The translations under genes were made by a program, and so were the position numbers. Below the pieces are notes generated by a model. It did no database searches and had not been told where the DNA came from. It saw only the letters and a list, made by a program, of their open reading frames with translations. A stretch of DNA of 17,075 bases from Candidatus Aminicenantota bacterium (lineage in GTDB: Bacteria; Acidobacteriota; Aminicenantia; UBA2199), in the NCBI GenBank assembly GCA_020355945.1, contig CP070627.1:344009-361083 (forward strand). The letters are read 5' to 3'. How positions within the stretch are numbered: position 1 is the first letter of the stretch; the number at the start of each line of letters is the position of its first letter. Positions 1 to 7,553 of this stretch are shown piece after piece.

Positions 1-1
1 T

Positions 2-496
2 TTACTGCTCGACATTTCCGAAATCTTCGGAAGAAAGCGAATTAAACCATTTTTCAAATCGGTCTTCGCTGTGCATAAATTGAGAGAAAAAATCAGAGAG
101 TACGGATGCATTGTAAACCAATTCGGAGATATAGATTTTTGCTTTATGTCTTAAAGCAATGGAAATCGCATCCGAAGGCCGGCAGTCCACCACGGAAATT
201 TCGTTTAGTCTCCTGATATAAAGGTCAGCATAATAAGTATTTTCCACCACATCTGTTATCACTACTTTTTCCACCTCCGAATTCAAATGATCGAGGATAT
301 CAATAATCAGGTCATGAGTCATGGGTCGGGGAGCGGTGATACTCTCTAACTCCATAGTAATGGCATTGGCTTCATACTCACCGATCCATATGGGAATGAT
401 TTTATTTTCATTCAGGGGTTTTAAGATAACGACGGGTGTCCTTGAAATGGGATCCAGTACCAGTCCAACCAGTTTAACTTCAATCGGATTTTCCAT
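2..496 (-). CDS. DUF151 / bifunctional nuclease family protein
   Basis: A 164-aa soluble protein of the DUF151 (bifunctional nuclease, BFN) family. Family hallmarks are visible: an N-terminal strand region around VKLVGLVLDP (residues 8-17), an I-PIWIGE-EA segment (residues 34-43), and the late motif DCRPSDAISIALR (residues 104-116). Length matches the usual 150-170 aa. Some members are reported to have RNase/DNase activity and others have unknown roles, so the cellular job here is not settled. The gene is complete, with its TAA at the left edge of the window. It follows the aminopeptidase gene by 33 bp on the same strand but has its own strong promoter in that gap. No SD precedes the ATG at 496, and the predicted transcription start lies only a couple of bases upstream, so the mRNA may be leaderless. 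Confidence 0.85.
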   Translation of the reverse strand: MENPIEVKLVGLVLDPISRTPVVILKPLNENKIIPIWIGEYEANAITMELESITAPRPMTHDLIIDILDHLNSEVEKVVITDVVENTYYADLYIRRLNEISVVDCRPSDAISIALRHKAKIYISELVYNASVLSDFFSQFMHSEDRFEKWFNSLSSEDFGNVEQ

Positions 497-504
497 TATA
501 GACT

Positions 505-533
505 TATATAGTATTAAAAACTGTTTTTGTCAA
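505..533 (-). promoter_or_regulatory. Promoter of the DUF151 gene
   Basis: On the minus strand a perfect -35 TTGACA (528-533) lies 17 bp from TATATA (505-510). A TATAAG at 503-508 gives a 19-bp alternative. The -35 overlaps the stop codon of the upstream aminopeptidase gene. The predicted start falls near 498, almost on the ATG at 496, implying a leaderless or near-leaderless transcript. Confidence 0.6.
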
Positions 534-2014
534 TTTTTTTTTATTTTTTTTATCCACTGCTGCAGGAACTCAATTATCAAGCGAACTCCGAAGCCGGTGG
601 CTCCTTCCTGGGCATAAAAAGCATTGGGTTTGGAGAGAAAGGCAGGGCCAGCCATATCGATATGAGCGAAGGGGATGGCTTCGGTAAATTCATTTAAAAA
701 GAGTGCGGCTTTAATGGAGGATGCGCGTCCATGACCGGCATTTTTCAGATCGGCCACCTTTGATTTGATACTTTCTTTATAATCCTCTACCAGGGGTAAT
801 TGCCACAACCGTTCTCCTGTTTGTCGGGCGGCTGCCAGGAGCATTGATACCAATGTCTTATTATTCCCCATCACACCGGCCATACCTTCACCCAGGGCAT
901 TGACAATAGAACCGGTTAAAGTAGACATTTCAATGATACAATCCGGTTTTTCTCCCGCGGCCATAAGCAGTGCATCCGCCAATATAAGTCTTCCTTCGGC
1001 GTCAGTATCAACAATTTCCACTGTTTTTTCATTTTTAAAGGTAACAATATCGCCTGGTTTGTAAGCATACTGTCCGGGCATATTTTCAGCCACCGGGGCA
1101 TAGGCAGTCACCATGACAGGAAGTCCTAATGTTGAGACTGCCTCCAGGATTCCCAGGACTGCGGCAGCCCCACTCATATCACTTTTCATATCTGCCAGCC
1201 CCTTCCCGGGCTTAAGGTTCAAACCGCCGGAATCAAAGGTAATCCCTTTTCCTACCAGGGCAACGTTTTTCATGGACACCCCGGGAATATAACTCAGTCG
1301 AATCAATGCGGATTCATAAGGCGAGGCTTCCCCAACTGCCAGGATTCCATTTAAACCCAGATCCTGCAGTTCCTTTTCCCGATAAATTAAAATATCCAGT
1401 TGATACTCCTGGGCAGCCCGTTCAAATTCCACTGCCATATAATCGGGATTGACTTTGGAGGGCGTCTCATTCACCAGGTCTCTTGCCCGGTCCACACAAC
1501 GATTGATGGTTTCTCTCTCTTTAATGAAGGAATTGGTTAATAGGGTTGGCGGGTTTTGAGCGTCAAAATATAAACCAATCCTGTCTATTTTTCCTATTTT
1601 ATCCTCACTGCTTTTATAAGTATCAAAGGAGTAATGACTGGTGAAAAGATAATCCAGGAAGTTTGCCCAAAAACAGCGCCCCAACCGCAGCTTATCCAGG
1701 TCTTGCAGGAAATGCACCACTGCTTTTTTTATTTTATCCTGTTTTAGGGCAGAAATCACTTTTTTCGAACATTCAACGGTATCCGCAAGACGATGCGGAT
1801 GCCCGGCGCCGACAATCACGATTAATATCTTTTTATCCGCGGAATTAAAAACAATATCCTTACCTGCTTTGCCTTTGAATTTATATCTCCGGATAAAGAA
1901 TTCTGCTTCAGGGTAGCGAAGGACAATGGGTGTAAGATTCCTGGTTTCAAAAACCGGGATTACAACCGCCTCAACATTTTTCAAATTTAATTTTTGTTCT
2001 CTTACGATCTTCAT
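530..2014 (-). CDS. pepA: Leucyl aminopeptidase (peptidase family M17)
   Basis: Cytosolic M17 metallo-aminopeptidase that releases N-terminal residues from peptides; members are usually hexameric with two metal ions. Numbering from the upstream ATG at 2026, the metal-ligand and catalytic set is intact: K260 and D265 in VGKGITFDSGGLNLKP, D283 in MKSDMSGAA, and D342, E344 and R346 in VDTDAEGRL. The first ~160 residues form the weakly conserved N-terminal macro-like domain, the rest the catalytic domain. Total length (~494 aa) is typical. I prefer the ATG at 2014 (MKIVREQK) over the one at 2026 because a GAGG SD sits about 7 nt upstream of it, giving 494 rather than 498 residues. An extended -10 promoter lies upstream, and the DUF151 gene follows on the same strand. 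It probably serves general peptide turnover. Confidence 0.95.
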   Translation of the reverse strand: MKIVREQKLNLKNVEAVVIPVFETRNLTPIVLRYPEAEFFIRRYKFKGKAGKDIVFNSADKKILIVIVGAGHPHRLADTVECSKKVISALKQDKIKKAVVHFLQDLDKLRLGRCFWANFLDYLFTSHYSFDTYKSSEDKIGKIDRIGLYFDAQNPPTLLTNSFIKERETINRCVDRARDLVNETPSKVNPDYMAVEFERAAQEYQLDILIYREKELQDLGLNGILAVGEASPYESALIRLSYIPGVSMKNVALVGKGITFDSGGLNLKPGKGLADMKSDMSGAAAVLGILEAVSTLGLPVMVTAYAPVAENMPGQYAYKPGDIVTFKNEKTVEIVDTDAEGRLILADALLMAAGEKPDCIIEMSTLTGSIVNALGEGMAGVMGNNKTLVSMLLAAARQTGERLWQLPLVEDYKESIKSKVADLKNAGHGRASSIKAALFLNEFTEAIPFAHIDMAGPAFLSKPNAFYAQEGATGFGVRLIIEFLQQWIKKIKKN

Positions 2015-2073
2015 TGGCGTCCTCATTCTTGAACTGCAATTTCCATAGGTATTGCTATTTTGTCCGGACTAAT

Positions 2074-2082
2074 ATTATACCA
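2074..2082 (-). promoter_or_regulatory. Extended -10 promoter for pepA
   Basis: The minus strand reads TGG followed by a perfect TATAAT (-10 at 2074-2079, TGn at 2080-2082). No good -35 is seen 16-18 bp upstream, which fits an extended -10 promoter. The predicted start is near 2067, within the perfect 8-bp palindrome GTCCGGAC at 2062-2069, leaving a 5' leader of about 50 nt. Confidence 0.5.
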
Positions 2083-2113
2083 TAATTGGCAGCAGCGTGG
2101 GTAGTTAATCTAA

Positions 2114-2171
2114 TTTTAGCCACCTAATGGTAATGGCGACGAACACGGAGAAACACGGATTAACACAGAAG
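2114..2171. repeat. Degenerate ACACGGAGA-type microrepeat
   Basis: The gap between pepA and the CPBP gene carries TTTTAGCCAC followed by three imperfect ~10-bp units (AACACGGAGA, AACACGGATT, AACACAGAAG). It looks like a diverged member of the TTAGCCACGAAG family seen near 15725 and 16930. No coding function is apparent. Confidence 0.5.
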
Positions 2172-2203
2172 AATTCAATAAATCAATATGAGAATTCCTG
2201 GTG

Positions 2204-3058
2204 CTACCTCAGCCATAAAACAGTATCAAGAATGACATTTAAGGCCCAATGGACAATAATAATAGGCCATATGGAGCGAATTTTCAAAGCGATGGCAGCC
2301 ACAATCACCCCCCAGAAAAGTGCACCGATATACTCGGGTGTGGGTTTAGGAATATGCCACATGGTATAGGCCAACATCTGGATTAAAACCGCATAAACCC
2401 CAAAAACCAGGGGACCGGGTGTACCGGGAACCGTGCCCCCGGTCTCCTTATCTCGGATTCCATAAAGCCCGAAAAGCAAATACCCCCTGAATATGAATTC
2501 AATGTTAATGAAAAACAAAAAGTAGACCAACTCATAGACAATAAATCCTCCCCAGGTGGTAATTTTAAAATTTCCATTCACATCTTTTCCAAACAAGGGG
2601 TACACCTTTTGCATGTCAGCATCACCGGTTCCCAGCAAGAAAAGCGGGAGAGCCACCACAAACAGCACCGCCAATGCCACCAGCCCGGGTTTTGTTTTAT
2701 CTTTGGACCAACCCAGACCGTATTTTGAAAGGGATTCCTTGAAATAGAATTTAATAATGCAGCAGGGAATCACAACAATCAGGATAAATCCCACCACAAA
2801 CGATACCAATTGGTCTCTCCAGGCAAGATCGGGAAATAATGCTTCCCGCCATTTCTCCGGGAACACCAGCTTTGCATTTCCTTCTAGTCCCCAGAAGGTT
2901 AAAAGAATAAAGGAACTCCAAAGAATAATAGCAGCCTTATCTTTGAGTTTTTTCAAGGTATTTAATATAATATGAAATACCTTAAGGGCATCAAAATCAC
3001 CCAGGTCTAAAGGATGTGCACTTATTTTTTCTTTTGAAGATTCATTTGCATCACCCAT
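2204..3058 (-). CDS. CPBP-family (Abi/Rce1-like) intramembrane protease homologue
   Basis: Multi-pass membrane protein of the CPBP / PF02517 family. It is 284 aa if it starts at the ATG at 3058, chosen because a strong AGGAGGTG SD lies just upstream. The longer start at 3097 would add 13 residues and has no SD. A hydrophilic N-terminus of ~25 residues precedes about seven hydrophobic segments. Of the family motifs, motif 2 is present as YTMWH (Y/FxxxH) and motif 3 as HWALN (HxxxN). Motif 1, normally EExxxR, reads IEFIFR, so the first glutamate, the proposed general base of Rce1-like enzymes, is isoleucine. Family members process prenylated or bacteriocin-type peptides or act in immunity; the substrate here is unknown and activity is doubtful. 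The gene is transcribed divergently from the SDR operon. Confidence 0.8.
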   Translation of the reverse strand: MGDANESSKEKISAHPLDLGDFDALKVFHIILNTLKKLKDKAAIILWSSFILLTFWGLEGNAKLVFPEKWREALFPDLAWRDQLVSFVVGFILIVVIPCCIIKFYFKESLSKYGLGWSKDKTKPGLVALAVLFVVALPLFLLGTGDADMQKVYPLFGKDVNGNFKITTWGGFIVYELVYFLFFINIEFIFRGYLLFGLYGIRDKETGGTVPGTPGPLVFGVYAVLIQMLAYTMWHIPKPTPEYIGALFWGVIVAAIALKIRSIWPIIIVHWALNVILDTVLWLR

Positions 3059-3087
3059 CTTAACACCTCCTGATAAATTTTCTTTCT

Positions 3088-3116
3088 TTTTTACCATATT
3101 AAGGGATAAAAAACAA
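3088..3116 (-). promoter_or_regulatory. Possible promoter of the CPBP gene
   Basis: The minus strand carries TTGTTT (3111-3116), a 17-bp spacer and TAAAAA (3088-3093), preceded by TGG as an extended -10. Elements are imperfect. The position suits the start at 3058 and a short SD-bearing leader. Confidence 0.35.
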
Positions 3117-3142
3117 GAGATTAATTTTTTTTTTGATAAGTA

Positions 3143-3176
3143 TTGACTTTTTTTTCTCTACATGCAATGATATAAT
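3143..3176 (+). promoter_or_regulatory. Extended -10 promoter of the small-protein/SDR operon
   Basis: TGATATAAT at 3168-3176 is a perfect extended -10. The TTGACT at 3143-3148 is 22 bp away, too far for a standard -35, so recognition probably relies on the TGn element. The predicted start is near 3183. Confidence 0.5.
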
Positions 3177-3194
3177 ACCTAAGTAGGAGGTAAG

Positions 3195-3242
3195 TTGAAA
3201 GGTTGTAATCGTTTGATTATAGGAAAAGCAGGAGGTGAGTGA
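3195..3242 (+). CDS. Possible 15-codon leader ORF (TTG start)
   Basis: Tentative. AGGAGGT at 3185-3191 precedes a TTG at 3195 that opens 15 codons (predicted MKGCNRLIIGKAGGE). The TGA at 3240-3242 overlaps the next gene's ATG as TGATG. The SD-to-TTG spacing is short (3-4 nt). The arrangement suggests translational coupling or leader-peptide control, but there is no independent support that it is translated. Confidence 0.25.
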   Translation: MKGCNRLIIGKAGGE

Positions 3243-3457
3243 TGAAAACCTATATCAACAAAAAAACCATTATTATTTTTATGGGAGCGATTCTCTGCAT
3301 TTTGCTACTCTGGTTAGCGGGATTCGGGTTCGGTAATGAAATCCGGCTCTCAAAGCTCCTGGGGATTAAATTCCTGGGCAATTCCTTATACCTGGGCACC
3401 TGGTTTATCTATGTTGTAATATATTTTAGGGAGGTGAAAAAATGGCTCACATTTTAG
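3242..3457 (+). CDS. Small two-TM membrane protein, unknown function
   Basis: A 71-aa hydrophobic protein. A positively charged N-terminus (MKTYINKK) precedes a membrane segment at about residues 9-27. A short polar stretch follows, then a second hydrophobic segment at about residues 48-61 and a basic end (REVKKW). The ATG at 3242 is preferred to the GTG at 3239 because GGAGGT (3231-3236) then has normal spacing. Its last 16 bases overlap the start of the SDR gene, which indicates translational coupling and a shared job. I do not recognise a family. It may anchor or assist the membrane-fused SDR enzyme, but that is inference from position only. Confidence 0.65.
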   Translation: MKTYINKKTIIIFMGAILCILLLWLAGFGFGNEIRLSKLLGIKFLGNSLYLGTWFIYVVIYFREVKKWLTF

Positions 3458-4869
3458 TTACCGGGGCCAATGGTTTTATTGGTTCCCACCTGGTTCGGCG
3501 ATTACTGGAGTTAAAAGAAAAGGAATCGTGGGATGAAGATATTCTTTGCATGGTTCGTCACACCAGCGATCTATCGTCATTAAAAGGATTAAATGTGAAA
3601 TTGGTAATTGGTGACCTGCGGGACCCGGGAAGCCTGGTCCAGGCGGTAAAAGGTGCCACCTATATTTACCACCTGGGGGCAGAAGTTTATACCATCAACC
3701 GTAAGCGTTTTTTAGACTCTATTACCACGGGTACGGAGAATTTATTAAAAGCAGCCTTAACGCATGCCAAAACCAGTCTTAAGCGGTTTTTATTTGTCTC
3801 CAGCCAGGCAGCCGCAGGCCCGTCGCCAACCAACCAGCCTATTAACGAAGAGCACAAACCAGGACCTCCGGTTTCCTGGTACGCTGAAGCAAAATTGAAA
3901 GCGGAAGAAATTGCCAGACAATACGTAAAAGATTTACCCATCACGATTGTTCGTCCATCGGCGGTTTATGGGCACAGGGACCTGGGGTCTCTCTCGATTT
4001 TCCAGGTGGCCGGGCTGGGCATCCGGGCCAAAACCGGCTTAAAAAAGAGATATACCGGTATGGTCTATGCACCGGACCTGGTAGAGGGAATGATTGCCGC
4101 AGCCCAATCTCCCAACACCATCGGAGAAACCTATTTCCTGACTAACCCCAAAAACTATTCGGTGGCAGAAGTGTCAAAAATCATTGGAAAAGCAGTGGGA
4201 AAACCTTTTGGTATCACCATACCGATTCCAATCTTTTTCTTCCGAATCGCAGCGATATTTTCGGAGTTACTTTACATATTCTTGAGGAGAAAACCCGTTC
4301 CCAGCCGCGATAAGGTACGCGACCTCACACAGGTCAACTGGCTCTGCACCGCGGAAAAAGCCAAAAAGGACTTCGGCTGGGAGGCTAAAACCTCTCTCCT
4401 GGAGGGGGCAAAAGCCACAAACGACTTTATAAGAGCAGACGAAAAACGACTGAAGACCATGCCCGATGAAACCACAGGTATTCTCCGGTTAAAATACTTT
4501 CTCCTGTCATTAACCCTGGGAGTAATCATTGAATTGCTGGCCTGGATTGGCAAGGTCTATTTATTTACGCCCTGGTGGCTGGTGTTTGTGGTTCTATTGA
4601 TACTCTGGGGACTCATTTTCGGATGGTTTGCCATGATTACCCGGCGGTGCGTAATCCTGGTCCAATACATCCCGGGTTTCATCTTGCTCTTCGGAGGCGA
4701 ACTGCTGAATAATTATTACCTGGACGCCTGGACTTTTGAAAACGGGCCGCTGGGTAACATGAACCCTGTGGTGCGCGCACTGGTACTGGGCATCCTTGCC
4801 GGTTTTCTCATCCCGATTATTAACGAAATAATGAAACAACTCTATAAATGGAAACTGCGGCTGGGATAA
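3442..4869 (+). CDS. Extended SDR NAD(P)-dependent dehydratase/epimerase fused to a membrane domain
   Basis: A 475-aa two-part protein. Residues 1 to ~335 are an extended short-chain dehydrogenase. They show the TGANGFIG dinucleotide-binding loop (residues 7-14), GDLRD (57-61), a catalytic serine region FVSSQAAAG (118-126), and the YxxxK pair Y147/K151 in WYAEAK. The sequence resembles 3-beta-HSD / dihydroflavonol-reductase / nucleoside-diphosphate-sugar epimerase relatives. Residues ~348-475 hold about four predicted membrane helices ending in a basic tail, which is unusual for this family and places the enzyme at the membrane. Substrate is unknown; a sugar-lipid, isoprenoid or sterol-like lipid is plausible given the membrane part. 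GGGAGGTG gives a good SD for the ATG at 3442. The gene overlaps the preceding small membrane gene by 16 bases and converges on the hydrolase gene at 4953. Confidence 0.85.
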   Translation: MAHILVTGANGFIGSHLVRRLLELKEKESWDEDILCMVRHTSDLSSLKGLNVKLVIGDLRDPGSLVQAVKGATYIYHLGAEVYTINRKRFLDSITTGTENLLKAALTHAKTSLKRFLFVSSQAAAGPSPTNQPINEEHKPGPPVSWYAEAKLKAEEIARQYVKDLPITIVRPSAVYGHRDLGSLSIFQVAGLGIRAKTGLKKRYTGMVYAPDLVEGMIAAAQSPNTIGETYFLTNPKNYSVAEVSKIIGKAVGKPFGITIPIPIFFFRIAAIFSELLYIFLRRKPVPSRDKVRDLTQVNWLCTAEKAKKDFGWEAKTSLLEGAKATNDFIRADEKRLKTMPDETTGILRLKYFLLSLTLGVIIELLAWIGKVYLFTPWWLVFVVLLILWGLIFGWFAMITRRCVILVQYIPGFILLFGGELLNNYYLDAWTFENGPLGNMNPVVRALVLGILAGFLIPIINEIMKQLYKWKLRLG

Positions 4870-4893
4870 ATCTCAACCGAGAATTCATTTGGG

Positions 4894-4916
4894 TTTTTTG
4901 TGTCTTTTGTGGTTCC
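4894..4916 (-). repeat. ACCACAAAAGACACAAAA microrepeat
   Basis: The convergent gap 4870-4952 holds, on the minus strand, ACCACAAAAGACACAAAA. It resembles the ACACGAAG / ACACAAAG microrepeats elsewhere in the window. No convincing intrinsic terminator is seen in this gap. Confidence 0.4.
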
Positions 4917-4952
4917 CTTTTGGTGGTTTATCTCCGCTTATCAGGCAGCCTC

Positions 4953-6140
4953 TTAGGATGACGGGTTAAAATATTCGTCTAATATGAGCAGTACAGCCGA
5001 TAACATCTCTGTGCGGGGGAAGGGGTCCGTATAATGTCGCGACAGGACATTAGGCAGTGTAATTCCCCAATGATCCGCCTTGACAATACCAAGATTGGTG
5101 ATATCCCCGGTGCCTGGAAAGAATTCCGAATCAGGTAATAATACCTGGGTGTCGTTAAACACATTGTACCGGTACAATGGGCTGCCAATTATATATAAAA
5201 ACAGGTCATCCGCGTTGGTTATAAACTGGACCCCTTTTTGAAATTCACTCTCCGGGTATACTGCTGAAATGGAGAATAGTTTAATTGATCCTGGCAGTTG
5301 AACCCGTGAGTAATCTTTTGCAGCCTGTTTCCTGGTTAAGTCGGTAATCCCTTCCGGGAGGTCCCTCAGGTCATCTTCAAATTCAAAGGCTTTTTCCACC
5401 AGGGCATGCCAGAGTTTTAGTGATTTACAGGGTAATTTGGAGAACCATTTTAAGAGTTTTCGCCGGATTCTGGTGGCAAAACTACCGCCTTTACTCAATC
5501 TTTGGTAGAGTTTCAGCAGCTTAAGGGAGATGCGGGCAGCCGGGAGGTCTGCATGAATCGAACCTCGAAGGGCGCCGGCAAAACTCACCACTGCCCGGGT
5601 CCCGGCGGTCACGTCTTCATAACGGGGGTGGGAAAGCAATTCCACCAATATAGAACTTCCTTTGCTGTAAGTAAGAAAGATCATCTTTTGCCCTTCATCC
5701 ACCCTGGATTTCACAATATCATAAACCCGTTTGGCACAGTTTTCAATGCTTTCAAAAGAATCATCGTAAAAGGCATAAACCACTTCAAACCCCAGTTCCT
5801 TCAGCAAATCCATCTGTTCCGCAAACGCCCTGGTTTCGATGGTATGATGGCCAAATCCAGGTACAATCACCAGGGTAGAATCAAGCCTTGCCGCTGTTTC
5901 CTTGCTGAGTTTGGGCACCACCAGGACCTGGCTGGAAAAATACCGGTTATAAAGACTTCTATTAACGTTTAAATCAATCAACTCAAAGGATTTATCCGTC
6001 TTTACATCCGGTTGGGCACCGCTGGGCAGGAAATAAAAATAATCTTCAAGCTCTTTCCCGGACTTGGCCAACAATGCCTGGAATATTTGACCGAATCGGA
6101 TTTTCCATTTGTCTTTGTTTGCATCCTCTATCACCTTCAT
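4953..6140 (-). CDS. Alpha/beta-hydrolase-fold protein (lipase/esterase-like)
   Basis: A 395-aa soluble protein without signal peptide or membrane segment. A VIVPGFGHH segment (residues 91-99) looks like an oxyanion-hole strand-loop. FLTYSKGSS (155-163) looks like the nucleophile elbow with S159, although the first glycine of GxSxG is replaced by threonine. D337 or D346 and H357 (KADHWGITLP) are plausible remaining triad members. A charged helical insert at about residues 200-275 could be a lid. Substrate is unknown; lipase, thioesterase and acyltransferase are all possible. It is the last gene of a three-gene run after the papain-like peptidase and the 438-aa protein, 62 bp downstream of the latter, with its own AAGGAG SD. 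Its fold call is reasonable; its reaction is inference. Confidence 0.65.
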   Translation of the reverse strand: MKVIEDANKDKWKIRFGQIFQALLAKSGKELEDYFYFLPSGAQPDVKTDKSFELIDLNVNRSLYNRYFSSQVLVVPKLSKETAARLDSTLVIVPGFGHHTIETRAFAEQMDLLKELGFEVVYAFYDDSFESIENCAKRVYDIVKSRVDEGQKMIFLTYSKGSSILVELLSHPRYEDVTAGTRAVVSFAGALRGSIHADLPAARISLKLLKLYQRLSKGGSFATRIRRKLLKWFSKLPCKSLKLWHALVEKAFEFEDDLRDLPEGITDLTRKQAAKDYSRVQLPGSIKLFSISAVYPESEFQKGVQFITNADDLFLYIIGSPLYRYNVFNDTQVLLPDSEFFPGTGDITNLGIVKADHWGITLPNVLSRHYTDPFPRTEMLSAVLLILDEYFNPSS

Positions 6141-6202
6141 TCCTTCTCTCCTTATGCCAATCTCCTGGTTTTTTTTCTTAGAAATTCCCGGGCATTTTCA
6201 TG

Positions 6203-7519
6203 TTACCGTGGGGGATCTCCCGGGTATGGATCAACCAGCTTACCGGATTCTTTTAATTGGATTTTTATTGGCAGTGCTTTTTCTTTGAATTTTTTTCTAC
6301 CCCGGACAACCCGTTCCCATAAATCCTGTGGAATCACCACCCACCATTTTTTGCATGTATAAGCATCCCATTCTTCACCACTGTATTTTTCATAGTAAAA
6401 ATCGATAATACTCTTGATAAGGAACTTTGGCACAGTTGAAGAGTCATGGGGATCAACAGCATCATATTCATCAAAGAATTTTGTCATATATTCTTTAATA
6501 TCAACGACTTCACCGTTTCCCACGGTAAAGAAGAGATTTTTAAAGAACATACCCAGGCTGTCAAAGATTTTAAATAACGTTGATCGACTTCCATAAATTT
6601 TGAGTGATTTCCTGACCAGTTTGGGATACAATTTCACGAAATAATCAATCACCTTACCATTATTTTCATACGCTCTCATATATTCTCCCAGGAGGAGTCC
6701 GAGATGATCGGAAGCTCGGTCTTCAATTGTATCTGCGCTGGTGGCATATCCCCATAAAAGGTTGGTAACGATTTGAATAAGGTGTCTTTCTTTCATTTTG
6801 ACCAGCCATTCTCTTTCCCGCAGCCACCGCTGCCGTACTTCGGTTTTTTCTGCACGTTCAATGGCTTTTTCAGTGCCATACAAATACGCAATAATGGCAC
6901 AATTGAAATAATGTCCCAAATCGATGAATCCCCCGTTACCGGTGAAGACAAAACGATTATAGAAACCGGTTTCTTTTTCCGGTTCCCCGATCCCCGGGCA
7001 AAATGTCCAGGCCAGTGCCAGTAAGTTGACCATGTTATCAATAACCGCACCAATGGCATTTACGTTCCTTTGATAGAACTTTCGAGTTATTTTCCAACCA
7101 AAAGGCTTTTGGGTTTCCAACTGTTTAATCTTTTCTTTGAGTTTCATTTCAATAAAGGGTAGAATGATAAATCGCTGCTGCTCTTTTACAAAATTAAGCT
7201 GCTCATCCAGGCCAAAAATGGCAAGGAAACTCACCAGGTTACCTGCTCCGTTAACCAATGCATCATAAGCAATTGACACATTATTCAGGTTGTGTTCTTC
7301 AAAGGTGCGGCGGATATTTTCCGGCACCAATGGACCAATCAATGTTTTAAATAGAAATAACTGGCTTTCTCTAAAGCCCTTAATCTGATCCAACGCCTTT
7401 TGGATTACTACAAGAGCCTCTTCACCGCTTATGACATACTCAATTCGTTCCGGGAAAGCGATTTCCGTCTCTTGTTCATTTGTTGGACCCTTTACCTTAG
7501 TATCATCTGTCTCACTCAT
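6203..7519 (-). CDS. Uncharacterised 438-aa cytosolic protein (middle gene of peptidase cassette)
   Basis: I do not recognise this protein with confidence. It is predominantly helical by composition and lacks a signal peptide. The N-terminal ~20 residues are acidic and probably disordered; the C-terminus is proline-rich. Two polar blocks stand out as possible functional sites: TGNGGFIDLGHYFNC (residues 193-207, with D200 and H203) and DTIEDRASDHLG (263-274). Their D/H/E/S content after a small-residue turn could be a metal or catalytic centre. A faint resemblance to DUF4056-type proteins comes from memory and is unverified. A strong AAGGAGG SD fixes the ATG at 7519. It lies 34 bp after the C1 peptidase gene and 62 bp before the hydrolase gene, so the three are probably co-transcribed. 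It could be a substrate, partner or further enzyme of that cassette. Confidence 0.7.
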   Translation of the reverse strand: MSETDDTKVKGPTNEQETEIAFPERIEYVISGEEALVVIQKALDQIKGFRESQLFLFKTLIGPLVPENIRRTFEEHNLNNVSIAYDALVNGAGNLVSFLAIFGLDEQLNFVKEQQRFIILPFIEMKLKEKIKQLETQKPFGWKITRKFYQRNVNAIGAVIDNMVNLLALAWTFCPGIGEPEKETGFYNRFVFTGNGGFIDLGHYFNCAIIAYLYGTEKAIERAEKTEVRQRWLREREWLVKMKERHLIQIVTNLLWGYATSADTIEDRASDHLGLLLGEYMRAYENNGKVIDYFVKLYPKLVRKSLKIYGSRSTLFKIFDSLGMFFKNLFFTVGNGEVVDIKEYMTKFFDEYDAVDPHDSSTVPKFLIKSIIDFYYEKYSGEEWDAYTCKKWWVVIPQDLWERVVRGRKKFKEKALPIKIQLKESGKLVDPYPGDPPR

Positions 7520-7553
7520 GGTTTTTTCCTCCTTATTGTTTTAATATTTAATT

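Noticed and set aside
5502..5972. 156-aa plus-strand frame inside the hydrolase gene
   Set aside because: It lies fully opposite a well-supported gene with recognisable motifs and has no family features. Shadow frame.
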